DNA of 36,500 nucleotides from a candidate division Zixibacteria bacterium SM23_73_3 (GCA_001304155.1 LJUX01000007.1:1-36500), one strand, 5' to 3'; shown: positions 17,935 to 27,707, counted from the stretch's first letter. Numbers and translations are program-made. The notes: generated from the letters alone by a model not told the origin.

Positions 17935-20900
17935 TTACTTTAAAAGAACCATCTTTTTGGTTTTCTGATAGTTTTCCGCTTCTATCTTATAGAAGTAGAT
18001 GCCTGAAGCCACTTCCCGATCACCATTATCCCTACCGTCCCAGATTACCGATTTGTAACCTGCATCCTGGATTTGGTCCACCAGGATTCTCACCCGTTGA
18101 CCAAGGACGTTGTAAATGGATAGCTTTACATGCGCAGAAACCGGCAGGTCATATCTTATCTGGGTCTCCGGGTTGAAGGGATTGGGGTAATTCTGGAGAA
18201 GCTGGTAGGTCTTGGGTATTCCGGTGATATGTTTCCCTCTGGGATCGTAAATCAGTCTGTAAATACCCAGACTCTTGATTTTGGTGCAGACTGAATTTCC
18301 GTCCAAGAAGCTTTCCAGTCGGCTCCACTTTCCATCTTCATATTTATAGATTGAGAACAAAGTCTTATCTTTGTCTTTCAGATCAAGATGGCCCAGTGGG
18401 AAGCTTATGATAAGGTCCTTGTCGAACGAGATTGAAGGACCCAACTGGTAGGTTTCTCCGAATGCCACCATCTCCAGCTGATCTTCAAACTGATATCGGG
18501 AATCTTCTGAAACTGAGATGCAGGTGGCATACATGTTTTCCTTTACCGAACCTTCAGGGAAAACCACCTCCACCTTTTCATCGGAATTGACCAATCTGCC
18601 CATCTTGCCTGCTCCGATAAACGCCACGCTGAAATCCCGGGTGGTGAGGGTGTCTCTTTCTAAAAGAGAGCTGGCAAAAACTGAGATTTTGGCAGTTCCA
18701 CTGGCGGTGAAAACAAAACTTCCCTGATAGGTCTTAGAAGAGATAGGAACAAAACGTACCAGACTGGGTGCAAGATCTCCGATGGTCACATAAGCAACTG
18801 GCGGAGCTTTTAAGGGAACGTCCGTGTTGAGGATAAAGTGAGCCACTGCAGTTGCCACCGGATTCTGGAACAGAGAGAGTGAAACCATTCCCAGGCGATT
18901 AACCGTGCTGCACGGCTGGAAATATATAAGTGATCCAATATCCGGGTGAAGTGGGTCTCCCGCTCCAAAACAGGGAGAAGAACACTCGAATCTGAAATCG
19001 CCGAAATCCGGATCGACCAGACGAGGGAAAGTGTAAATATTGTTGGAGATATCTCCCGAGGCTTGATATAATGCCCCGCCCCGGTTATCCCAGAAGTCAT
19101 TGTATTGAATGGCTAATTTTTTCTTAAAGCCTCTGGTGGCGGAGGGAGCAAGTTGAGCTTTTAGATCGGCGATAGCGCCGCCGGTGGAGTCACTGGATAT
19201 ATTGCTGAAAAATACATTGCTTTTTATCTGAGGAGTGGAGAAATTCCGGCAAGATATAGCTCCACCTGAAAGCTTACTCTGGTTCTTATATAAGATATTG
19301 CTAATGATGTCTGGCGAGCTTTGGTTACAATCGATCCCTCCGCCCTTTGATGCGGAGAGGTTGTAAGAGATCAAGTTCCCCTGAATCACCGGATAAGCAT
19401 AGGTGGAGTCAACATTGACGGTGAGTTCTCTCATGTTGACATTCGGCACCGGAGGTTGCCGCTTTGAGATGGTATCGTTGACTAACACCTGAAACTTATA
19501 GGTTCCGGTGCCGTAAGGAATGAAGTGGGCTACCGGTTGGGTTGCATTCACTATCACCGGTTCTTCGGCATCTACCGGATAAGATTTCACGCTCCAGGCG
19601 AACTTAAGCCCTCCTGCATCCGAGGAATCAGGATGTTGAAACGTAGCAGAATCAGGATCATAAGAAGATGAAGCGTCCAGTTGTACTGTATTACCTTCAA
19701 AGGCGTGAGGGACATTGACCACGATTGCATTGGGGAGTTGATTTGCCACCACCACCACCTGGTCCGGTGTACTTAGAATAAAACGATCGTCCACGGTCAG
19801 CTCAAATTTGTAGATCCCGGATTGAGCGGCGAAGAACTTAATGTACTGAACCGTATCCAGAAGTGTAGAGATGGGATAAGTTTGCCTCCAGTAGTATTTT
19901 AACGTCTGCCGTTGGTCAGGGTTGACTTCGATCGCGGTGCCGAAAAGGTGAGCAAAAGTTACAGGACGGAGCACGGTATCGGCGCCTGCATTCGCCACCG
20001 GAGGAGATTGAATGGAAAAGAAAACCGAATCGTGATTTTGGCTTATCACTCCATAGGAATCTCTTACCTTCAGGCGGAACTTCAAAAGCCCTCCGAAAGC
20101 GAAGGTGAAGGATTGAATGGCTTTGGTAGAATCACGGGGCACGCTAAAAGACAAACATTGTATTCCTCCTTGAGTCGGAAAACACCATTCAACCGGATTC
20201 CATATATAATATTTAACCTGATCATCTGGATCCGGATCATAAGATAACGAGGCATTCAAGGTCATTATGTCGTTGCGTAAGTATCCAGCCAATGTGTCTC
20301 CATAGGTTGAGTCCTGACAGACTGCAATCGGAGGATTGTCTATGATTACCTGGACGGTGCCGGAATCTTCATCCCCATATGAATCAGTAACCTTTAATTG
20401 GAACTCATACGTTCCCAGATAAGTATTATCCTCGGGAACAAAATAAGCTACATCAGAATTAGCATTCTCAATTGTTACAGAGACAGTGCCGGAGTTCTGA
20501 GTCCAGTAGTAAGTTAGAACATCATCAGGATTGATATCACAGCTTCCGGATCCATCCAGCCAGGCGGTATCTCCAGGGGGCACGTCAAATGGATCACCCG
20601 GATCAGCATGAGGGGCATATTGCACGTTGAAAGTCAGGGTATCTGAAAAGCCCTGGCTACTCGGGCCAGTCGAAGTATCTCTGACCCTTAAAACAACTCT
20701 TAGCATCCCAAATCTACTCTCCTCCTCAATCGCCAAAAAGCAGACCGAGTCGCTGGAGCAGTTAGGGAAATAACGCCAAGTGGTTGAGGTGTCTTTCCAG
20801 CATTCATAATATCCCAAATACCGCCACAGGAAGCTGGTGATAGAATCTCCTTCATCCGCGTCAGAAGACCTGGTTCCATGGAAAAAGAGGGTATCACCAG

Positions 20901-22173
20901 GCAGATACTTATCCCTCTGGATTATGGTATCCTTCCTGGCATACCAATCCACCACCGCAACCGGTGGGGTGTTTTGCGCAGTTTTGGCCGTTGAGCCAGG
21001 AGCAGTGGGAGAAGAAACCTCGGTGACATCTTTAGGATTGAGCGAATTTTTTATTTCTCCTTCGCTCGAGTTCAAGCGTGATTCTGAAGGAGATGGGGAT
21101 GCTTTAATTTCAACACCAGATCCGGATTTTTCTGAAAACAGTCTCTCTTTGTTTTCTCCCTTCTGGGCACTCGGGCTTAAGCTTTTAGGTGCTCCCACCT
21201 TGATGGAGAAGTGACATGCGATTCCTCCTCCTGAGCCTTTCAACGTGGAGTTGCGGGTGATGATGTTGTGCAGAATGTTGGGTGCGGCTGAATTTATGAA
21301 GATTCCCCCCCCATCGTCCTTTGCCTGATTGTCTGTGATCACGTTATGAACAATGGTAGGGCTGGAAGTCTCACCACAGAATATACCTCCTCCAACGATT
21401 TTCTTAACCCCTCCTATCACGGCTTCAGTGCCGGTGCCACCCCGGATGGTGAATCCCCTCAAGATAGAGCTTGAGTCCGCTTCAGGAGAGAAATAAACCA
21501 CGCTCCCTTGATTCTTTCCGCCAGTCAACTTGCTTCCATCTATTATAGTTTTATTAATGGTAGCAGTATCTTGATCATTGACCAAATACCTGCTGGTTAA
21601 AAGCAAACTGTCTTTGTAAAATCTAAGATTCTCATAATAAGTCCCAGTATCTACCCAAATAGTGTCTCCTGCCGCCGCCCAGACAATTGCCTTCTGAATG
21701 CTGGGAAGATCCGAGATGGAAGGGTCTTCGTATATGTGGAAGAGGGTAGCAGTAGTATAAAAGAAGATTAAAGTTGAGGTGAACTCTTCCTGCCAGTAAG
21801 TTAACGTATCTGTGGCTCTTATCGAATCCACCTCCACCCTCATTCTCCAGTAATAAGCCTTCCACTCGGTTAAAGAAGGATCGTCGGGATAATCTATGCT
21901 CCTTTTGGAACCATCGATGGTGGTATCCTCCCAGATAACGTTAGAGAAGAGAGGATCGGTGGCTAACATAATATGAAACCTGCTTGGTTTCTCCTTTGGT
22001 GGTATAGTCACCTTCCACTTAAATGTAGGAGTAGGGTTGGTAACCTTGGCTGAATCAGCAGGCAACGTCAAATCTATTCCGATCAGCGCTTGAGCCTCCT
22101 GAGCAATCGGGCCAAATGACCAGATGCAAATTACCAGCAAAAGTAGGATACAAATAGAAACTGAATGTTTCAT
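17935..22173 (-). CDS. Secreted beta-helix/PKD multidomain protein with C-terminal type-A-like sorting domain
   Basis: Signal peptide; Right-handed beta-helix repeats (GGGIFCGETSSPTIVHNVITDN...); several PKD-like domains (PPVAVVDW..., ANAGADTVL...); C-terminus NYPNPFNPETQIRYDLP...GIYFYKIEAENYQKTKKMVLLK. Confidence 0.92.
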   Translation of the reverse strand: MKHSVSICILLLLVICIWSFGPIAQEAQALIGIDLTLPADSAKVTNPTPTFKWKVTIPPKEKPSRFHIMLATDPLFSNVIWEDTTIDGSKRSIDYPDDPSLTEWKAYYWRMRVEVDSIRATDTLTYWQEEFTSTLIFFYTTATLFHIYEDPSISDLPSIQKAIVWAAAGDTIWVDTGTYYENLRFYKDSLLLTSRYLVNDQDTATINKTIIDGSKLTGGKNQGSVVYFSPEADSSSILRGFTIRGGTGTEAVIGGVKKIVGGGIFCGETSSPTIVHNVITDNQAKDDGGGIFINSAAPNILHNIITRNSTLKGSGGGIACHFSIKVGAPKSLSPSAQKGENKERLFSEKSGSGVEIKASPSPSESRLNSSEGEIKNSLNPKDVTEVSSPTAPGSTAKTAQNTPPVAVVDWYARKDTIIQRDKYLPGDTLFFHGTRSSDADEGDSITSFLWRYLGYYECWKDTSTTWRYFPNCSSDSVCFLAIEEESRFGMLRVVLRVRDTSTGPSSQGFSDTLTFNVQYAPHADPGDPFDVPPGDTAWLDGSGSCDINPDDVLTYYWTQNSGTVSVTIENANSDVAYFVPEDNTYLGTYEFQLKVTDSYGDEDSGTVQVIIDNPPIAVCQDSTYGDTLAGYLRNDIMTLNASLSYDPDPDDQVKYYIWNPVEWCFPTQGGIQCLSFSVPRDSTKAIQSFTFAFGGLLKFRLKVRDSYGVISQNHDSVFFSIQSPPVANAGADTVLRPVTFAHLFGTAIEVNPDQRQTLKYYWRQTYPISTLLDTVQYIKFFAAQSGIYKFELTVDDRFILSTPDQVVVVANQLPNAIVVNVPHAFEGNTVQLDASSSYDPDSATFQHPDSSDAGGLKFAWSVKSYPVDAEEPVIVNATQPVAHFIPYGTGTYKFQVLVNDTISKRQPPVPNVNMRELTVNVDSTYAYPVIQGNLISYNLSASKGGGIDCNQSSPDIISNILYKNQSKLSGGAISCRNFSTPQIKSNVFFSNISSDSTGGAIADLKAQLAPSATRGFKKKLAIQYNDFWDNRGGALYQASGDISNNIYTFPRLVDPDFGDFRFECSSPCFGAGDPLHPDIGSLIYFQPCSTVNRLGMVSLSLFQNPVATAVAHFILNTDVPLKAPPVAYVTIGDLAPSLVRFVPISSKTYQGSFVFTASGTAKISVFASSLLERDTLTTRDFSVAFIGAGKMGRLVNSDEKVEVVFPEGSVKENMYATCISVSEDSRYQFEDQLEMVAFGETYQLGPSISFDKDLIISFPLGHLDLKDKDKTLFSIYKYEDGKWSRLESFLDGNSVCTKIKSLGIYRLIYDPRGKHITGIPKTYQLLQNYPNPFNPETQIRYDLPVSAHVKLSIYNVLGQRVRILVDQIQDAGYKSVIWDGRDNGDREVASGIYFYKIEAENYQKTKKMVLLK

Positions 22174-22249
22174 AACTACTCTCCTTTAGGTTTAGCTTTT
22201 CATTTTGCAAAAGAGAGAAAATTCTCTCCTTGTCGATTTTAGTCCTGTA

Positions 22250-22278
22250 ATTATAAATAGCTTGCCTGGCGATGTCAA
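22250..22278 (-). promoter_or_regulatory. Consensus sigma70-type promoter for the 1412-aa secreted protein gene
   Basis: On the - strand TTGACA-17 nt-TATAAT exactly; -10 about 77 nt from the start codon. Confidence 0.85.
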
Positions 22279-22606
22279 GGATTTTTAAAAATTTTTTGAA
22301 GAGAATTAAAAACCTCTGTCCCTTTTAAAGACACTGTCATCCTGAAAAGGAGATACTCCGATGGGCGAAAAAAGGCTATGCGCAAACCTGATGTTTCTGA
22401 ATCTCTTCAATTAGGTGGAGGGATATTAAGGTGGCTAAACAGCGAAGACTGCAATCTTTTAAACTACAAAATGCTACATGAAAGGTTCAAGAGTTCAAAG
22501 GATCAAAGTTTAATTGATATAAGGAGTTACGATTGTTCTTAGAGATTATGAACGGGGGGTTTTTTAGAAGGAATTCAAGAAATCAACTGAATTTACCTGA
22601 GGAAGC

Positions 22607-23233
22607 CTAATTATATTCCGTGACCAACTCGAAGATGTCCGCCAGATTGGCATAGACATCAGAAAAAACCTTGGAGAAACGTTTCAAAAGCTCCGTGTAT
22701 TGCCACTTGATGCTAAATGCCTCCGGAGGGAGTTCCAATAACTCAAGAAGCGTTTTTTTGTAAATCTCGTCTATGTATCTTAAGACAAGATAGGGATATT
22801 CCGGCAGATTCACATCTGGAAGTTTACCCCGACTAAGCCTTTCCTTATAGTTTTCAACCTTTTCTAAAATCACGGTGCCAAAACACCAGGGGGTCATAAT
22901 CACCGCAAAAGAGGAATCATCGCCATAGTAACCATATACGTTTTTCAAGATCACTTCAACGATGATCTTTCTGGCGCAATAGTATGCACGGGTCTCCTCA
23001 CATCTTAAATCACAATCCTCTACTTTTTCCTTTAAGCTTCTTAACTCACTTGAACACCTTTTTTCTACCTCCTCCAGAAACGCATAAAAATCTTCAAAGT
23101 AGACTTTAACGCCCTCATTTACGGTGTAGATATAATATCCGCTCTGATCTTCTTTCACCTTGGGTTCTTTGTTCTTTTTCAATTTCTGGATAGCAAATCC
23201 TCTCTTTATGCCGACACTCAGACTCTTTTCCAT
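22607..23233 (-). CDS. Hypothetical protein
   Basis: 208-aa ORF with balanced composition, no family recognised. Confidence 0.6.
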   Translation of the reverse strand: MEKSLSVGIKRGFAIQKLKKNKEPKVKEDQSGYYIYTVNEGVKVYFEDFYAFLEEVEKRCSSELRSLKEKVEDCDLRCEETRAYYCARKIIVEVILKNVYGYYGDDSSFAVIMTPWCFGTVILEKVENYKERLSRGKLPDVNLPEYPYLVLRYIDEIYKKTLLELLELPPEAFSIKWQYTELLKRFSKVFSDVYANLADIFELVTEYN

Positions 23234-23753
23234 ATCTCGATCCTTCCCCTGATAAGATTTGACTTCCTCTCAATGAAAAAGCAAAAATTATGCCCCTGTT
23301 CAGAGAGTAAGGATGAACACAGGACTTTGAGTTAAGCTATGAATTATCACAAGATTAGTATCAGACCGTTTGTGGGTTTAGGTGACTTGGAATTAGAGGT
23401 ATTGTGCAATCGTGTTCATATTCTTTGCAACAAATCAACTAAATGCCGTGAGAAAAACCCTAAAAGGTTCTAATAGATTTTGTGAAAGGGCAGCGGGCGA
23501 ACCGGTTCTGTTTTTTTGCGACAATAGGTGATCGCCTTCCAGGGGATTTTTCCTCAACTGGAAAAAAATCCAAAGTCTTAACCGTTATTAACTGGATCTT
23601 GAATCACCTCACTGTTTTCAGCAACATTCGCCCTCATGGTCTATTCAAGAGCCATCTTTTGAAGTTTGCTATTTGTTACTTGACCAAAGGGTTTTTTAGA
23701 TTATATTGATCAAAAAATTTTGGACCTTTATATAATAAGGAAAGAGGTATAAG

Positions 23754-25184
23754 ATGTCTGACCTTTACAAAACACTTATTGGAGGTAGATGGAAAGAGGG
23801 AAAGGAGCTCTTAGAAGTAACCAATAAGTATACCGGAGAAGTGATTGGATCGGTATCTTTGACTGATAAGGAAACTTTTGAAGAGGCGATCAAATCTGCA
23901 AAAGATGGATTTTCTCTCATCTCCAACATGCCCGCATATGAGCGATCAAAAATCTTAGAAAAGACCTCAGTGAAAATAGGGGAAGAAAAGGAAAAGATCG
24001 CCCGAATCATCGCCATGGAGGCAGGGAAAGCGTGGAAGCAAGCCAAAGCGGAAGTGGAAAGAGCAGTTCAGACTTTCAAATTTGCATCGGAGGAAGCAAA
24101 GTCGATTCATGGCGAAACTGTCCCCATGGATGCGGCTGTGGGTGGGGAAAAAAGGATTGGATTTTTCCTTCGTTTCCCGGTGGGAATCGTTGGTGCAATC
24201 AGCCCGTTCAATTTTCCCCTGAATCTGGTTGCTCATAAGGTAGCGCCGGCTATTGCCGCAGGATGCTCCGTAGTCTTAAAACCCGCGTCCACGACTCCAC
24301 TCATCTCTTTAAAGTTAGGTGAGATAATGATGGAAGCTGGTCTTCCAGATGGTGCTTTGAACATCATCATCGGCTCCGGGTCAACAGTGGGCAACTGGCT
24401 GGTTACTGATCCACGTGTTGCCATGATTACCTTTACCGGCAGTCCACCAGTGGGAAGGGATATAAAAGGAAAGTCCGGATTAAAAAAAGTGACACTGGAG
24501 CTAGGTTCAAATTCCGCTTGCATTATCGACGAATCCGCCAATCTAAATTTAGCTGTGCCCCGGTGTATTACTGGCAGTTTCGCTTATGCCGGACAGGTGT
24601 GCATCTCCATTCAGAGAATTTATATCCATAAGAAGATATTCGATGAATTCACCCAAAGATTTCTAAAAGGGACTGAAAGTCTAAAGCTTGGCGATCCCTT
24701 GAATCCTGAAACGGATGTAAGTCCCATGATTACAGAGGAGGATGCCAAAAGGACCGAAAGCTGGGTGAATGAGGCGGTTTCTGACGGTGCAAAAATATTG
24801 ATCGGAGGAAAAAGGGAAAAGAATTTCTATCACCCCACCGTTTTGACCAATGTGAAGCCGGATATGAAGGTGATGGCGACAGAGATTTTCGCGCCGGTGG
24901 TCTGTTTTGTTTCTTTCGATGATTTCTCCGATGCAGTAAGGATGGCAGATGATTCAATTTACGGCCTGCAAGCAGGCGTATATACTTCTGATATAGAAAA
25001 GGCATTCCAGGCGATAAAAGGTATAAAGGTGGGAGGAGTAATAGTCAATGACGTTCCCACATATCGTGCAGATCAGATGCCGTATGGAGGGGTAAAGGAA
25101 TCAGGAATCGGAAGAGAAGGCTTGAAATTTGCTATTGAGGAGATGACGGATATTAAGATGGTGGTGTTTAACTTGCAGAAATAG
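23754..25184 (+). CDS. Aldehyde dehydrogenase family protein
   Basis: AISPFNFPLNLVAHKVAPAIAAGCSVVLKPA, TFTGSPPVGRDI, LELGSN, GQVCISIQRIYIH (catalytic Cys). Confidence 0.94.
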   Translation: MSDLYKTLIGGRWKEGKELLEVTNKYTGEVIGSVSLTDKETFEEAIKSAKDGFSLISNMPAYERSKILEKTSVKIGEEKEKIARIIAMEAGKAWKQAKAEVERAVQTFKFASEEAKSIHGETVPMDAAVGGEKRIGFFLRFPVGIVGAISPFNFPLNLVAHKVAPAIAAGCSVVLKPASTTPLISLKLGEIMMEAGLPDGALNIIIGSGSTVGNWLVTDPRVAMITFTGSPPVGRDIKGKSGLKKVTLELGSNSACIIDESANLNLAVPRCITGSFAYAGQVCISIQRIYIHKKIFDEFTQRFLKGTESLKLGDPLNPETDVSPMITEEDAKRTESWVNEAVSDGAKILIGGKREKNFYHPTVLTNVKPDMKVMATEIFAPVVCFVSFDDFSDAVRMADDSIYGLQAGVYTSDIEKAFQAIKGIKVGGVIVNDVPTYRADQMPYGGVKESGIGREGLKFAIEEMTDIKMVVFNLQK

Positions 25185-25222
25185 GTTAACTCGTGTCCAC
25201 GTTGCATCGGCACTAGGGTCTT

Positions 25223-25252
25223 CCCGCCAGGTCAGGGGAGCTAGCGGGCACG
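25223..25252. repeat. Palindromic intergenic repeat CCCGC...GCGGG
   Basis: CCCGCCAGGTCAGGGGAGCTAGCGGGCACG; shares CCCGCCAGGTCA with 14245-14256. Confidence 0.55.
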
Positions 25253-25275
25253 CAATATGCGGATCAAGAATTGAA

Positions 25276-25358
25276 TGTAGCGGAAGGTCATTTGACTCAA
25301 ATGAGCTTCAGCCTTCCACAATGGAAACCTAAATGGAGACCTGAAGGTCTCCGCTACA
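25276..25358. repeat. MITE/REP-like element with TGTAGCGGA...TCCGCTACA ends and two internal hairpins
   Basis: 9-bp terminal inverted repeats; inner TCATTTG-ACT-CAAATGA and GGAGACC-TGAA-GGTCTCC. Confidence 0.7.
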
Positions 25359-25380
25359 ATTATAAACAGAGGAAAAGCAG

Positions 25381-26877
25381 ATGAAGCAGGTTAAAATAGA
25401 TGGTGATAATTTAACTCTCGAAGATGTGCAGGCGGTTGCTCTTCACGGAGCTAAAGTGCGAATACATCCCAAAGCGGCAGCAAAGATAAAGAAGTGCAGA
25501 AAGTTTGTAAAAAAGATAGTTGATACAGGACAAACTGTATATGGGATCAACACCGGTTTTGGGAGCCTTTGCAATAAAAGGATAAGCAAAAAAGACATAG
25601 AGAAACTTCAGGAAAATTTGATCGTAAGCCACGCCCTTTCCGTGGGTCCGGTTTTCTCGGAAGAAGAGGTCAGGGCGATTATGCTCTTGCGGGCAAATGT
25701 ACTGGCAAAGGGATTTTCTGGAGTGAGATTGGAATTGATACAAACGTTAGTGGAGATGATCAACAAAAGGGTGCATCCCATGATTCCGGAAAAAGGTTCG
25801 GTGGGTGCATCCGGCGATCTGGCTCCTTTGGCCTTCATGGCTTTGCCCTTGGTGGGAAAGGGTTGGGTTTTTTATCAGGGCAGATTAATGGAGGGGAAAA
25901 AGGCTTTCAGAAAAGCAGGGGTATCACCGCTTAAGGTCTCCTCCAAGGAGGGCCTGGCTCTGATCAATGGCACCTGTGTGATGACCGCCATCGGGGTTTT
26001 GACCCTATTAAAAGCAGAAAGGCTGGCAGAGCTCGCCGATATGGCGGGAGCTATGAGTCTGGAAGCGGCGTTGTGTACCCCGACGGCATTTGACCCTAAT
26101 GTTCAGAAAGTCAGGAAACATAAAGGACAAAGAAAATCGGCTGATAATCTGGTGAACCTGACCAGAGGGAGTCAGATAAGAGAGTTTCATAAAGCCTGTC
26201 CCAAGGTGCAGGATCCTTACAGCTTTCGTTGTATGCCTCAGGTGCATGGAGCGATTCGAGACACCTTCTCCTATATTCGATCAGTTCTTGAAATCGAGAT
26301 AAATTCAGCTACCGACAATCCATTGATCTTCCCGGATGAGAATAAGGTGATCTCTGCGGGAAATTTCCATGGCGAGCCGGTGGCTTTAGGTTTGGATTTT
26401 CTGAGCATAGCGATATCCGAGCTTGCCAGCATATCCGAGCGAAGAATCGCTGCCCTGATCAATCCGGCAACCTCAGGTCTTCCCGCCGCTCTGACGGCCA
26501 AGCCTGGTCTAAACTCCGGATTCATGATGGCTCAGATAGTGGCCGCTTCGCTGGTCTCAGAGAATAAATGTTTAACCCATCCTGCCTCAGTTGACTCCAT
26601 CCCCACATCCATGGACCAGGAGGATCACGTCAGCATGGGAACCATAGCTGCACGGAAAGCCAGGGAGGTTGTTAACAATACCGAGGACGTCTTAGCCATT
26701 GAGTTTTTAGCCGCTTCCCAGGGAATAGATTTTAGATCCCCCTTGAAACCAGGGATTGGCACCGGCAAAATCCATCAACAGATAAGAAAAAGGATACTAC
26801 CAGTAACTAAAGACAGACTTTTGGTCTTGGATCTGGTCAAGATAAAAGAATTGATGAGAAGAGGATTTGAGATTTGA
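25381..26877 (+). CDS. hutH: Histidine ammonia-lyase
   Basis: MIO motif GSVGASGDLAPLA, YGINTGFGSL, Ser-His selectivity pair in LIVSHALSVG, QDPYSFRCMPQVHGA, SMDQEDHVSMG. Confidence 0.95.
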   Translation: MKQVKIDGDNLTLEDVQAVALHGAKVRIHPKAAAKIKKCRKFVKKIVDTGQTVYGINTGFGSLCNKRISKKDIEKLQENLIVSHALSVGPVFSEEEVRAIMLLRANVLAKGFSGVRLELIQTLVEMINKRVHPMIPEKGSVGASGDLAPLAFMALPLVGKGWVFYQGRLMEGKKAFRKAGVSPLKVSSKEGLALINGTCVMTAIGVLTLLKAERLAELADMAGAMSLEAALCTPTAFDPNVQKVRKHKGQRKSADNLVNLTRGSQIREFHKACPKVQDPYSFRCMPQVHGAIRDTFSYIRSVLEIEINSATDNPLIFPDENKVISAGNFHGEPVALGLDFLSIAISELASISERRIAALINPATSGLPAALTAKPGLNSGFMMAQIVAASLVSENKCLTHPASVDSIPTSMDQEDHVSMGTIAARKAREVVNNTEDVLAIEFLAASQGIDFRSPLKPGIGTGKIHQQIRKRILPVTKDRLLVLDLVKIKELMRRGFEI

Positions 26878-26894
26878 GACTTGAGATTTGAGAG
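26861..26894. repeat. Heptanucleotide repeat (GATTTGA-like) spanning the hutH stop codon
   Basis: GAGGATTTGAGATTTGAGACTTGAGATTTGAGAG. Confidence 0.75.
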
Positions 26895-27275
26895 AGCAGA
26901 GTCTGAGATACTATAGTTATAGTAAAGGAGAACAAACCAAGAAAATTGATCCCTCTTCCCTTACCTTTTTAGGAATGCGGAATGTTCGCCAGAGTTGGCG
27001 AGCCGTTTTCGCAGAAGCTTGCGAGGTTCGTCATAACTTTCACCACCGGAGAGTCAATCCCCCCTCATAACTAAAGATGGCAGAGCGTATTAATGTTGGC
27101 GATGTGAGGAATAAAACGGGCACGTTTTTTGTATTCATATTAGACGATAAAGCGTTGTATCTTTAGACAAAACAAAGCATTAAAAAGAAGAGATCTCTGA
27201 AAACTGAAGTAACAAAGCTTTATCTGTCCTGTGGAATCAGAAGATATATTTTGGAAAAACTGGCGCGATATATCT

Positions 27276-27314
27276 GGAGACAAAAAAGCAAACATAAGTG
27301 TTTGCACTCCAGGT
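27276..27314. other. Nested inverted repeat CTGGAG[...GCAAACA-TAAG-TGTTTGC...]CTCCAG
   Basis: 6-bp outer and 7-bp inner stems in the 400-nt intergenic region after hutH. Confidence 0.45.
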
Positions 27315-27476
27315 TCTTTCGGGAACTGGTTCTTTAAAGATGGCGAGATTTTTGCTTGACAAAACAGCATTTTCAGTTAGTTTGAACGTAGTAAACATGT
27401 AAATGAAAGGAAGAAAATCGCCCTGAAGACGGAAAGACTTAAGCCTTTTCATAAACGGGTTCCCACCAGGTTTGAG

Positions 27477-27707
27477 ATGGTTTTTAGCTTCGGGGTGGCT
27501 TCGATAGTTTTTTTGTTGGGCTTATTGATCTTGATAGGGGCATTCGGAATCAACCCCAGATACAAGATCACTTTAGGGTTAATTCTTTTGGGTTATGGTT
27601 TGATCCGATTCTGGATACTTAAATCTCGATATGTAAGGCTTAAAAGAGAAGAGGGGAGTTTGGACAAAATAACCAAAGAGGATGATAAAAATTTGCGTAG
27701 CTTTTAA
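27477..27707 (+). CDS. Small two-TM membrane protein
   Basis: Two hydrophobic helices followed by a basic tail; upstream of and in line with the TPR gene. Confidence 0.6.
   Translation: MVFSFGVASIVFLLGLLILIGAFGINPRYKITLGLILLGYGLIRFWILKSRYVRLKREEGSLDKITKEDDKNLRSF

Noticed and set aside
23482-23709. 75-aa ORF upstream of the aldehyde dehydrogenase
   Set aside because: No RBS, no recognisable motif; probably chance.
23706-23736. Possible promoter TTGATC...TATAAT upstream of the aldehyde dehydrogenase
   Set aside because: Spacer of 19 nt and weak -35; not strong enough to call.
27358-27363. TTGACA box upstream of 27477 as a promoter
   Set aside because: No acceptable -10 element at 16-18 nt spacing.
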